NCBI GenBank assembly: GCA_041605955.1
Contig: JBFIXI010000002.1
Coordinates: forward strand, 1 to 64,000
Length of the DNA stretch: 64,000 nt
From: JAHEJX01 sp041605955
GTDB taxonomy: Bacteria; Actinomycetota; Acidimicrobiia; Spongiisociales; UBA5794
Direction: 5' to 3'
Shown here piece after piece: positions 32,620 through 40,150 of this stretch. Under the pieces are notes generated by a model. It was not told the origin of the DNA. It saw only the letters and a program-made list of their open reading frames with translations, and did not search any database. Every line of letters starts with the position of its first letter. Within the stretch, counting starts at the first letter, position 1. The translations under genes and the position numbers were made by a program.

Positions 32620-34241
32620 CAGAATTCCTGGGCGGTATCGCTGCGCCAGCGCTCGACGACGAATATCCCGGCGGCGGTTACCAGCATCAGCACGGTCGCA
32701 GCAGCCATCGCTTGGCCGAATGTTGCGGTGCCCGGCCGGGTGAGCAGCCGATACACGGCGATGGGGAGGGTGGGGACATCGGGTCTGGCAATGAAGCTGG
32801 TGGCACCGAATTCACCCATCGACACGGCAAAGGCGAAGGCCCCGCCTACCAACAGCGCCCGGCGCACGATGGGAAGATCGATCTCGAGCCATACTCGGCG
32901 GGGCGCCGCCCCGAGCACTGCCGCCGCCTCCCGAAGGCGTCCCTCGATGCTCCGCAAAACGGGAAGCGAGGTGCGAACAACGAAAGGTACCGCGACGAGC
33001 GCGTGCGCGATCGGCAACAACCAAAAGGACGTGCGCAGATCGATCGGCGCGTCCAAGGCCAGGAGAAAGCCGAAGCCGAGCGTGACTGCAGATGTGCCGA
33101 GCGGCAACATGATGAGCACGTCGAGCGACTGGCCAGCCCGACCGCGGGCGCGGTTGATTGCCCATGAGGTCAGTATCCCGATCGCGAGGGCGATCAGCGT
33201 CGCCAGCAGCGCGATCCATAGCGAGTTCGTCACCGCTTCTGCGGCGGGGACGAAGAGGGCGCTCGTCGGCTCGACGAGGGCCGTGTAGTTGGCCAGGCCC
33301 CAGCCAGATTCTGTCGAGATCGAGCGGACCACGATGGCCGCCAAAGGAGCACCGAGCAACAGCGCCATCGCGGTCAGGTTGCAGGCGACAACCATGCGCT
33401 GCCGCCATGTTGCTACCCGCAGGGCCGTGGCGCGCACCGCCGCGACTTTGCCCGGCACGGCGCGGCGGCGTTGATAGCGCGAGTAGAACCACAGCACGCC
33501 CACGATCCCTACGAGCTGGACGATTGCCAGGGCGGCCGCCGCCGGCAGATTGAGCAGGCTCTTGGCCTGCCGCCATATCTCCACCTCGATCGTCGAGTGC
33601 ACCAGATCTCCGAGAATCAGCACCACTCCGAACGACGTGAAGCTGAAGAGAAACACGATCGACGCCGCCGAGGCTATCGAGGGCAAGATGAGCGGCAGGG
33701 TCACGTGACGAAAGGTCCGCCAGCGGTCGGCGCCCAACGATGCTGCCGCATCGCCCAGCTTGGGATCGAGCCTCTCCCAGGCTGCGGAGACCGTCCGGAC
33801 CACGACTGCATAGTTGAAGAAGACATGGGCGATGAGGATTGCCCATACCGTGCGCCTCAGATCGATGCCCAGCGGGCCCTCGGGGCCGAGGACGGTGAGG
33901 AATGCGCCGCCCACGACCACAGTCGGCATGATGAACGGCACGGTCACCGCCGCCTTGACCAACCGTTTGCCCCTGAAGTTGTAGCGCCCTAGCACGTAGG
34001 CCCCTGGCAGGGCAAGGGCGACGGTGAGCAGCGTTGACGCGGTTGCTTGCCAGAGGGTGAACCAGGCGATCGCCCGCAGTGAAGGACGGCTGAGCACCTC
34101 CCACACCCCGATGTCGGTTCCCGTCCCGGTGATTCCCGTAACCAGGATCGTCGCCAGCGGATAAACGAAGAAGTAGCCGAAGAACGCAACAGGAACTGCG
34201 GTGAGGGCCCACCGCTGCCACCTGCCGGCGGCGGCTCTCAT
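32619..34241 (-). CDS. thiP: Thiamine ABC transporter permease (two fused permease domains)
   Basis: Membrane channel of the importer. The 540 residues form about 12 membrane segments in two homologous halves, each with a BPD-type coupling motif: DAAASLGADRWRTFRHVTLP in the first and EAAAVLGAAPRRVWLEIDLP in the second. This double architecture is typical of ThiP and of the related iron permease family. ATG 34241 overlaps the thiB stop (ATGA). A longer frame upstream lies inside thiB and is rejected. Confidence 0.9.
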   Translation of the reverse strand: MRAAAGRWQRWALTAVPVAFFGYFFVYPLATILVTGITGTGTDIGVWEVLSRPSLRAIAWFTLWQATASTLLTVALALPGAYVLGRYNFRGKRLVKAAVTVPFIMPTVVVGGAFLTVLGPEGPLGIDLRRTVWAILIAHVFFNYAVVVRTVSAAWERLDPKLGDAAASLGADRWRTFRHVTLPLILPSIASAASIVFLFSFTSFGVVLILGDLVHSTIEVEIWRQAKSLLNLPAAAALAIVQLVGIVGVLWFYSRYQRRRAVPGKVAAVRATALRVATWRQRMVVACNLTAMALLLGAPLAAIVVRSISTESGWGLANYTALVEPTSALFVPAAEAVTNSLWIALLATLIALAIGILTSWAINRARGRAGQSLDVLIMLPLGTSAVTLGFGFLLALDAPIDLRTSFWLLPIAHALVAVPFVVRTSLPVLRSIEGRLREAAAVLGAAPRRVWLEIDLPIVRRALLVGGAFAFAVSMGEFGATSFIARPDVPTLPIAVYRLLTRPGTATFGQAMAAATVLMLVTAAGIFVVERWRSDTAQEF

Positions 34242-35275
34242 GAGCGCATGATCTCCGTCCAGTCTTCGATCCAGCGCTCGCGGTTGGCGTCGATGAGTTC
34301 GGGCTCCATCGTCGCCGGCGCTGCCGGGATCTCGGTGTGCTCGACGAACTCGGGGGGGAGGGCGGCGTCGGTGCGCGCCGGGAACACGAACATGTTCAGC
34401 GGCATGTCCTCCTGGAACCGCTTGCTGATCATGAAGTCGATGAAGCGTCGGGCCCACGGCTCAGCTTCGGTACCCGCTAGTACCCCGGCGTATTCGATCT
34501 GGCGGAAGCAACCGGGCAGCACCACGCCAGTCGGGGCAACCGCGGGGCGGGGGTCGGAGAAGATGACTCCCGCAGGCGGCGACGACGCGTAGGAGACGAC
34601 CAGCGGACGGGTGCCGGAGCCGCCGCCGGAGAACTCCGACCAGTAGGCCGCCTCCCAATCGGGGGCCACGAGGACGTCGTTGTCGCGCAGGTCGGCCCAG
34701 AAATCTCGCCACGTGTACGACGCGTCGTCGGGGAACTCGACAATCGTTGCCAACAGGAAAGCCAGCCCGGGCGACGAGGTGGCCGGGTTCTCGACGACGA
34801 GCTGTCCCGCATATGCGGGATGGGTCAAATCCCGCAGGTTGGTGGGCACTGCCAGCCCCGCATCCGCCAGCCCGGCCTTGTCGTAATTGAGGCAGACGTC
34901 ACCGAAGTCGATGGGGGTGACGCGGTCGTTGCCTCCGAGGCCTGGGGTCAGTGCGTCGGCATCGTCCGGCCGATACGGCGCGAAGATCTCTGCGTTGAGG
35001 GCTCGCGACAGGAATGTGTTGTCGATGCCGTAGAGGACGTCCGCAATCGGGGCGTCTTTCGTGAGGATGGCTTGGCTCACCATCGTGCCGGCATCCCCGC
35101 CATCGAGCACCCGTACGGCGACACCGGTGTCCGCCGCGAACTCCTCGAGGATCCCCTCGGACACGGCGAACGAGCTGTGCGTCAGCAGGACGATCTCGGA
35201 GGGGGACGCGTCGTCTCCACAACTTGCGGCCAGTAGCGCTACGACCGTCAGCCAGACTCCCAGCCGGCGGCTCAC
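34238..35275 (-). CDS. thiB: Thiamine-binding lipoprotein of the ABC transporter
   Basis: Extracytoplasmic receptor that delivers thiamine or its phosphates to ThiP. The 345-residue protein has a lipoprotein signal (VVALLAASC, Cys at residue 19) and a bilobal binding-protein fold with LLTHSSFAVSEGILEEF and IADVLYGIDNTF, both characteristic of the TbpA/ThiB family, and FGDVCLNYDK. The start overlaps the thiN stop (ATGA). No other substrate family fits the operon as well. Confidence 0.9.
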   Translation of the reverse strand: MSRRLGVWLTVVALLAASCGDDASPSEIVLLTHSSFAVSEGILEEFAADTGVAVRVLDGGDAGTMVSQAILTKDAPIADVLYGIDNTFLSRALNAEIFAPYRPDDADALTPGLGGNDRVTPIDFGDVCLNYDKAGLADAGLAVPTNLRDLTHPAYAGQLVVENPATSSPGLAFLLATIVEFPDDASYTWRDFWADLRDNDVLVAPDWEAAYWSEFSGGGSGTRPLVVSYASSPPAGVIFSDPRPAVAPTGVVLPGCFRQIEYAGVLAGTEAEPWARRFIDFMISKRFQEDMPLNMFVFPARTDAALPPEFVEHTEIPAAPATMEPELIDANRERWIEDWTEIMRS

Positions 35276-35961
35276 CTCTCCTCCCTTTCATGAATGACGA
35301 GAAGGGTCCCGGTACCTACTTCGATCGTCGCTGCATCCGCCAACAGTTCATTGCTTATACCGCGGGTGGTCGCACTCGGCAGCGATTCGTCGTGCAGCGG
35401 CCACCTGAGGCCGGTGGTCGAGATCCCGGTGACGTCGCCGTCCACCGGTATCAGCGATACGAGATCGGCCGGATGCCCATCGAGGTGCTGCGGCCTGTGG
35501 TTGTTGACGACGTGGATCTCGGCACGCGGAATCAGCCAACAGATGTCGACGTGGGCATACTTGGCGCCGGCGAGCAGGCTGGCGGTACCCAGCAGGTGGG
35601 AGATGCGGCCACCGGCCCCGCCGATCACGACTATGGATCTCGCGCCGTAGGCGCACGCCATATCGAGAGCCAACTCGAGGTCGGTAGCGTCCTTGTCAAC
35701 GGGGTACCGCTCGATGCGGCTCCCTAGTCGCTCCGCCTCCCGTAACGACTGCGGTGAGGCCGAGTCCATGTCGCCGATCACGACCGTTACCGGTAGGCCG
35801 AGCTGCAGAGCGAGCTCGATCCCGGAGTCGGCGGCGATCACCAGTGAGATGGCGCCCCCGATGCGGGGGAGCTGACCCGACCAAGGAGCGCCGCCGGCGG
35901 CGACCAGGGCACGCTCGTAGTTTCCGGATGTCCCGGCTGCGCTGTCGGGGGGAGTTTCCAC
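35272..35961 (-). CDS. thiN: Thiamine pyrophosphokinase
   Basis: Transfers pyrophosphate from ATP to imported thiamine, giving TPP. The 229 residues include IAADSGIELAL, VVIGDMDSAS and VDKDATDLELAL, the three conserved TPK motifs, then GGAGGRISHLLG and a C-terminal beta domain. The start is GTG at 35961; its GGAGGA ribosome binding site lies inside the conserved 3' end of the TPP riboswitch. As first gene of thiN-thiB-thiP-thiQ it completes an import-and-activate unit. Confidence 0.93.
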   Translation of the reverse strand: METPPDSAAGTSGNYERALVAAGGAPWSGQLPRIGGAISLVIAADSGIELALQLGLPVTVVIGDMDSASPQSLREAERLGSRIERYPVDKDATDLELALDMACAYGARSIVVIGGAGGRISHLLGTASLLAGAKYAHVDICWLIPRAEIHVVNNHRPQHLDGHPADLVSLIPVDGDVTGISTTGLRWPLHDESLPSATTRGISNELLADAATIEVGTGTLLVIHEREER

Positions 35962-35964
35962 GCA

Positions 35965-36070
35965 CTTCCTCCGCTGGATTTAGCCAGTTCAGGTTCCACG
36001 GGTCGCCGGCACCTCGCAGTTGCGAATCGCCGCCCTCTCAGCCCGCTGTGGCGCGAGCTCCCCGGGGTGG
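35965..36070 (-). promoter_or_regulatory. TPP riboswitch (thi box)
   Basis: Reading the minus strand, the conserved elements appear in order: GGGGAGC (about 36066), CTGAGAG (36041-36035), GACCCGTGGAACCTGAACTG (about 36003-35984), and the closing CCAGCGGAGGAAGTG just before the thiN GTG. These are the thi-box sequences that bind thiamine pyrophosphate. The ribosome binding site GGAGGA is part of the last element, so ligand binding should block translation directly. The aptamer starts close to a TACAAT -10 element (36087-36082 on the minus strand). The outer stem (P1) is weak by eye. Confidence 0.93.
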
Positions 36071-36081
36071 TTTGCAGTCCG

Positions 36082-36207
36082 ATTGTAGCGAAGCTTTGCA
36101 AGTGATTAGACACTTGACAGATCTGGTGGGAATGTGACATCATATAGACATTAGAAAGACATCATCACTATGTCGAGATGGTGTCACGCTCCTCAGGAGG
36201 CGGGGTC
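36082..36207. promoter_or_regulatory. Divergent control region with three 11-bp direct repeats
   Basis: Three head-to-tail 11-bp units begin with GACAT: GACATCATATA (36136-36146), GACATTAGAAA (36147-36157) and GACATCATCAC (36158-36168). Nearby are AAGTG-ATTAGA-CACTT (about 36100-36115), TTGACA at 36114-36119 and TATAGA at 36143-36148. The region is AT-rich compared with its surroundings. It lies between the thi operon promoter and the plus-strand micro-ORF/RHH/DUF4097 genes and looks like an operator array for a helically phased DNA-binding protein. Confidence 0.6.
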
Positions 36208-36366
36208 ATGATCTGGTACAACAACATCGATGCGGTCAATGCGATCCGGCTGGGCATCCATGAGGATCTGGTGGGCTCCCGTCGGGGGCGGAGGTCCCGT
36301 CGGGCTCGCGGGCTCCGCCTGGTCGGCCCCGGAGATCACCAACTCCCATATCACGGGCTCCGGTAG
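36208..36366 (+). CDS. Possible 52-residue micro-ORF
   Basis: A perfect AGGAGG (36195-36200) lies 7 nt before ATG 36208. The first 23 residues (MIWYNNIDAVNAIRLGIHED and on) have normal codon use for this genome. The second half is Arg-rich and resembles out-of-frame sequence; a +1 shift near 36278 would continue as VGGGGPVGLAGSAWSAPEIT. So this may be a small gene, a frameshifted gene or a leader peptide for the RHH gene. No similarity recognised. Confidence 0.35.
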   Translation: MIWYNNIDAVNAIRLGIHEDLVGSRRGRRSRRARGLRLVGPGDHQLPYHGLR

Positions 36367-36390
36367 GCCCCTAGTGTCACGCAGGTAACC

Positions 36391-36831
36391 ATGCAGATCG
36401 AAGTGATACTCGATGGGATCGCAGAGGCGGTCGAGCAGCAGCTCTCGCTCGGCGACGGGGGAGAAGCACTCGAGGGCGCGGCGGTGGCCCTGATGGCCGC
36501 GTTGCGCCCAGCGCTCCAGCAAGCGGCCTATCGCATCGCCGAGCAAGCGGCCACCGAGGTAGGTGCCCAGCTGCAGGGCTACTCGGTAAGCGTGGTCCTG
36601 GAGGACGCAGAGCCGTCGTTGCTGGTGCGTGAGGACCCGGCCTCACGTTCCTTCCAGTCGGACGACCTGTCGGCCCGGATCACGCTGCGTCTACCAGATT
36701 CCCTCAAGGATGATCTCGAAGCTGCCGCCGGGGAGGCAGGCGACTCCGTCAACGCGTTCGTGGTCAAGGCGCTGTCGAGTCGGGCCGGGCGACGAGCCGC
36801 TCGCCGGATCACCGACACATTCGAGACGTGA
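36391..36831 (+). CDS. Ribbon-helix-helix protein, HicB/Arc-like C-terminus
   Basis: The 146 residues have an N-terminal helical domain (about 1-60), a middle strand region (YSVSVVLEDAEPSLLV) and a C-terminal ribbon-helix-helix (about 93-135; ARITLRLPDSLKDDLEAAAG, then SVNAFVVKAL), a DNA-binding fold. Similar actinobacterial proteins tend to be labelled HicB family antitoxin, but no HicA-like toxin is adjacent. Its stop overlaps the start of the DUF4097 gene (GTGA). It may bind the 11-bp repeats upstream (inference). Confidence 0.72.
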   Translation: MQIEVILDGIAEAVEQQLSLGDGGEALEGAAVALMAALRPALQQAAYRIAEQAATEVGAQLQGYSVSVVLEDAEPSLLVREDPASRSFQSDDLSARITLRLPDSLKDDLEAAAGEAGDSVNAFVVKALSSRAGRRAARRITDTFET

Positions 36832-37598
36832 GACGCGAGACCTTTGCAGTTTCGGGCCGGCTGTTCTTCGAGCTGGTGACCGGCTCGGGCGATGTCGAGG
36901 TGCTTCCCGGTTCAGGCGACGAGGTGGTGGTTGAGCTCCGGGGCGGCCCCGAGGCCTCCTACACAGTGGAGCTGACCGGCTCCGACCTTCGGGTGTGGCC
37001 TCCCGTCAAGCACGGCGGCAAGCGGCGGCGGGCCAGCACCGACATCCGGGTGCAATTGCCCGCCTCCTGCTCTGGGGATATCCGCACCGCCTCCGGCGAC
37101 GTTGTTGTGATAGCGCCCTTGTGGGACTTGGCGGTGGCGACAGCCAGTGGGGATCTGCGGGTTGCCGAGCCGATCAGCGGGGAGCTCGAGGTCAAGACGG
37201 CCTCGGGTGATGTGAGGTTGGACGACGTTGCGGGCCGCGCGGCCATCACGACGGCGTCGGGGAATGCGACGCTCGGCAACGTTGCGGGCGATCTGAGGTT
37301 CAGCAGTGCGAGTGGCGACGTGCGCGCCGCGGCGGTGGCCGGCACTGTCGAGATCAGGACAGTGTCCGGCAATGTGACGGTGCAGTCGGCCGCGGGTCCG
37401 ACAGTGCGAACGAGAACATTGTCGGGGGACGTGAGGCTGGGGATTCCGCCGGGACGAACCGTCGATCTCGACATGCAGACGTTGTCGGGTGAGGTGGTGA
37501 ACCGCCTCGGGGAACCTTCTGCATTCACGGGCACCCGCATTCCGCTGGCCATTTCTGTGCAGACCGTCTCGGGCGACCTGCAATTGGAGAGTGCCTGA
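36828..37598 (+). CDS. DUF4097 beta-helix-like repeat protein
   Basis: The 256-residue protein is dominated by repeats of about 17-20 residues with a TASGDVRL / SVSGNVTV core (for example IRTASGDVVV, VKTASGDVRLDD, IRTVSGNVTV, MQTLSGEVVN), the hallmark of DUF4097, predicted to form a right-handed beta-helix. There is no signal peptide or membrane segment, so it appears cytosolic. It is translationally coupled to the RHH gene, which suggests the two act together. No enzymatic motif is visible. Confidence 0.85.
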   Translation: MRRETFAVSGRLFFELVTGSGDVEVLPGSGDEVVVELRGGPEASYTVELTGSDLRVWPPVKHGGKRRRASTDIRVQLPASCSGDIRTASGDVVVIAPLWDLAVATASGDLRVAEPISGELEVKTASGDVRLDDVAGRAAITTASGNATLGNVAGDLRFSSASGDVRAAAVAGTVEIRTVSGNVTVQSAAGPTVRTRTLSGDVRLGIPPGRTVDLDMQTLSGEVVNRLGEPSAFTGTRIPLAISVQTVSGDLQLESA

Positions 37599-37614
37599 AC
37601 GCTCACCGGCCCCA

Positions 37615-38634
37615 TCACTCATCCATGCGCCGCCCGATCCAACGATCGATCTCCCCCCAAACTTCGTAGAGCCACCGCGCCCGCTCTCGCCTGCTGCGCG
37701 GAATGTCGACGGCCTTGATTCGCGTGAGAGCAATATTCACTGTCCGCCCAACGAGAGCGCCCGACCACAGATCGCCGACCTTGGCAAAGCCCTCCAACCC
37801 CTGATGCGCTCCCACGACGACGTCGGCGCCACTGTCGAGAAGCGCCAAGGTGCCGCCCGGCCGAGGCGGCATCACATGGCGCAATCGCTCTGCAGCCTCC
37901 ACCAGAGTGTCGCCGGCATCTCGCATCCGCTGCAACGCCCGCGCCTGACGTGCCGGGGTGAATCGGGTGCCCTCCGGGTAGATGAGAACGCCATCGTTTG
38001 GTCCGAGGTTCTCGCTCAGAGCCCGAATCCTCCGCAACTCGGCGCGCGGATCACTCGCCTCCCTGTCGACGAAGTAGTTGGGCAGGCGTTTGCCGGCGAC
38101 GTCCAGTGAGGGGAGCATCAACAGTTCCCGCTTGATCACCCACCGCAGCCGGATTCCGAGATCGGCGGTCAGCAGCACAGCCGGCAACAGGTTGTCGACG
38201 ATGCTGGCGTGGCGGAACATGGCCATGATCGGGCCGGGCGAAGCGACTTCCTGGCCGGCTACCGCCAGCTCGAGCCGGAAAATGCGCTGCACCGTATTCA
38301 GCAACGTGCGTGCCCACCACACTTGAATCTGCCACGCATCGTTCTGCAGGCGCACCTCGCCGCCACCGAGCCCCGCTCGCAGCCATGAGACGAAGAGCCA
38401 ACCCAGCCCGTACAGCTCGACTGCGAAGAACACGAAGCCGAATCCGAGCAACCGCAGCGTCATCGCCGGCTTGCGGGCGACGATCCACCGGACTCCATCG
38501 GCGATCACAGCACCAGGGACGAGGATCGGGGCCAGCGCAGTCAGCGCCAGGAAGATGAGTATCGAGCGGGGGATCGTGACCAGCCTGCGGCGAATGACCC
38601 GTCCTCGAGGTTCTGGGGTGTTGGCGCCAGCCAT
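37615..38634 (-). CDS. PlsC-like membrane acyltransferase (second copy)
   Basis: Probable phospholipid or lysophospholipid acyltransferase. The 339-residue protein has two or three N-terminal membrane segments (ILIFLALTALAPILVPGAVI; LLGFGFVFFAVELYGLGWLF), the HX4D motif in MFRHASIVDN, and the motif YPEGTRF. It is longer than the plsC at 25.7 kb and distinct in sequence, so the acyl acceptor may differ. ATG 38634 is used. It follows rskA by 53 nt on the same strand and may be co-transcribed with the sigma/anti-sigma pair. Confidence 0.85.
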   Translation of the reverse strand: MAGANTPEPRGRVIRRRLVTIPRSILIFLALTALAPILVPGAVIADGVRWIVARKPAMTLRLLGFGFVFFAVELYGLGWLFVSWLRAGLGGGEVRLQNDAWQIQVWWARTLLNTVQRIFRLELAVAGQEVASPGPIMAMFRHASIVDNLLPAVLLTADLGIRLRWVIKRELLMLPSLDVAGKRLPNYFVDREASDPRAELRRIRALSENLGPNDGVLIYPEGTRFTPARQARALQRMRDAGDTLVEAAERLRHVMPPRPGGTLALLDSGADVVVGAHQGLEGFAKVGDLWSGALVGRTVNIALTRIKAVDIPRSRRERARWLYEVWGEIDRWIGRRMDE

Positions 38635-38687
38635 GATTCGTTATCCGATCGCTCACCTGGGCGGTGGGCACATCCCATGATGGGAGA

Positions 38688-39416
38688 TCAAGTGTTCGCC
38701 CGCCACACTGCAACGGGCTCACCTTCCGAGACGGGCACTCCTCCCGCAATCTCGTTGGTGAGGGCAAACCCCTGCACATTTCCGACGACCTGGAAGGGCG
38801 CCTGGTCGGGATTGGCGCCGAGCACGCCGGCCGAGATCACCCGGTCGTCCACTATGGCCCAGAGCTGATAGGTTCGCGACGCATCGAGTGTCGGCAGGTT
38901 GTCTGCATAGAGAAAGCCGATGCCATCTCGACCCACGACGATGCGCGCCTCAACCGGGCTGCCGTCGTTTGCAGTCAACGTGGCGACGATAGCCGTGGGG
39001 TCCTCCAGCAGCTCGTCGATGGCGACTTCGACTCCCGGGTTCGATCGCTCCGCCAGCAGGCGCAGCACGCTGATCCCCAGGACCGTGACGAGGGCAACCG
39101 CGGCGATCGAGAGCGCGGCCGTGACGCGCGTCAGGCGGGAGCGGCCTCTTGCCAACGTCGCTGCCGCCGCATTGGGCGGGGGGGAGGTCGAGATCTGCTC
39201 GGCTATGTGTTCCCAGACGAGCGGAGCCGGCGTCGCCGGGGTGGGGTCGACAGCGTGGGCCAGTACAGCCAGCACGGCGCGATGCTCGTCGAGCTCAGCC
39301 CGCAATGCGGCGTCGTGGGCCAGCGCAGCCTCGACCCAAGTACGTTCCGCGGCGTCGACCGAATCCACGGCATAGGCCGCCACCAGGTCGAGCAGCTCGG
39401 TTCGCGAGGAGGTCAT
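38688..39416 (-). CDS. RskA-like anti-sigma factor
   Basis: Single-pass membrane protein that holds the adjacent ECF sigma factor inactive. The 242 residues have an N-terminal anti-sigma domain (LLDLVAAYAVDSVDAAERTW), one membrane segment (about 100-120, ALSIAAVALVTVLGISVLRL) and an external RskA domain with ASRTYQLWAI and GFALTNEIAGGVP. It overlaps the sigma gene (ATGA at 39413-39416), the usual arrangement for co-regulated pairs. Confidence 0.9.
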   Translation of the reverse strand: MTSSRTELLDLVAAYAVDSVDAAERTWVEAALAHDAALRAELDEHRAVLAVLAHAVDPTPATPAPLVWEHIAEQISTSPPPNAAAATLARGRSRLTRVTAALSIAAVALVTVLGISVLRLLAERSNPGVEVAIDELLEDPTAIVATLTANDGSPVEARIVVGRDGIGFLYADNLPTLDASRTYQLWAIVDDRVISAGVLGANPDQAPFQVVGNVQGFALTNEIAGGVPVSEGEPVAVWRANT

Positions 39417-40033
39417 GGCATGACTCCCGCCGCAGACAATTGGCCTTTGAGGCGCCTCATCCCGGTGCGGATGCGGCTCTTGATGGTGCCCTCGGGCTCG
39501 TCGAGCGCGGCCGCGACCTGGCGATAGGTGTAGCCGTGGAAATAGGCGAGCTCGATGGCCCGGCGCTCTTGTTCAGCGAGACCGGCAACGGCTTGGCGCA
39601 CCTTGTCCGACGCAACGTTCGCCCACACTTGGCTCTCGATGTCGGGGGGTCGCGGGACATCCATGAACCGCTCCCGCTTCTCGCGCTCCTTGCGCGCCAG
39701 CTCGGAGCGAAGCATGTCGATGCTGCGGCCATGGGTATCGGCCAGCAAGAAGGAACGCACCGCGCCGCGGGCCGGGTCATACCGTTCGGGCCGGTTCCAC
39801 AAACGGAGGAACACCTCCTGAGTCACCTCCTCCGCCATCTCGGGGCTCTTCACGAGCCGCCGGGCGAGCGCGAACACAGACCCTCCGTGGCGATCGTATA
39901 GTTCGGAGAGCGCCGCTTCGTCGTAGCGCGCGACGGCCATCACCAAGCCGGCATCGGACGCTTCGATGCCTCGGGTCCCGCTAAACCGATTATCCGACAC
40001 TGTGTTTGGAGCCTCTGTGGCAAGCGCGAGCAT
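39413..40033 (-). CDS. ECF RNA polymerase sigma factor, SigK-like
   Basis: Alternative sigma factor with only regions 2 and 4. In 206 residues, region 2 includes ALSELYDRHGGSVFALARRL and EEVTQEVFLRLW, and region 4 includes LAEQERRAIELAYFHGYTYR and PEGTIKSRIRTGMRRLK. The partner is the RskA-like anti-sigma factor. ATG 40033 has an AAAGAG element upstream; earlier in-frame codons would enter its promoter. The pairing is like SigK/RskA of mycobacteria; the stimulus is unknown. Confidence 0.9.
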   Translation of the reverse strand: MLALATEAPNTVSDNRFSGTRGIEASDAGLVMAVARYDEAALSELYDRHGGSVFALARRLVKSPEMAEEVTQEVFLRLWNRPERYDPARGAVRSFLLADTHGRSIDMLRSELARKEREKRERFMDVPRPPDIESQVWANVASDKVRQAVAGLAEQERRAIELAYFHGYTYRQVAAALDEPEGTIKSRIRTGMRRLKGQLSAAGVMP

Positions 40034-40062
40034 GGACGTGACTCTTTTCGGCTGCGACGGTA

Positions 40063-40090
40063 ATACGGAGGTCGGAAGGTTGTCGGATGA
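40063..40090 (-). promoter_or_regulatory. Candidate autoregulated ECF promoter
   Basis: Upstream of the sigma gene on the minus strand, TCATCC (40090-40085) and CCGTAT (40068-40063) are separated by 16 bp. This is similar to the CCATCC and CCGAAT elements known for mycobacterial SigK and would give positive autoregulation. Only one example is seen here. Confidence 0.35.
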
Positions 40091-40138
40091 CGGTCTGCTT
40101 CGTCCGACGCGACCAGATGCAGCCAGGTAGACCAAGAC

Positions 40139-40150
40139 TATGTTGGGGGC
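40139..40150 (+). promoter_or_regulatory. Leaderless-type promoter of udk
   Basis: TATGTT (40139-40144) followed by GGGGGC and the ATG at 40151. The G run could also act as a weak ribosome binding site. Confidence 0.4.

Noticed and set aside
36193..36546. 117-codon minus-strand frame across the micro-ORF and the RHH gene start
   Set aside because: It would overlap the well-supported RHH N-terminus and lacks a ribosome binding site; kept only as a reason for doubt about the micro-ORF.
36391..36831. HicAB toxin-antitoxin system
   Set aside because: Only the RHH/HicB-like part is present; the neighbour is a DUF4097 repeat protein, not a HicA-type toxin.
38672..38686. TCCCATGATGGGA palindrome upstream of rskA 3' end
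   Set aside because: No loop for an RNA hairpin, and it lies between same-strand genes without promoter-like elements; probably chance.
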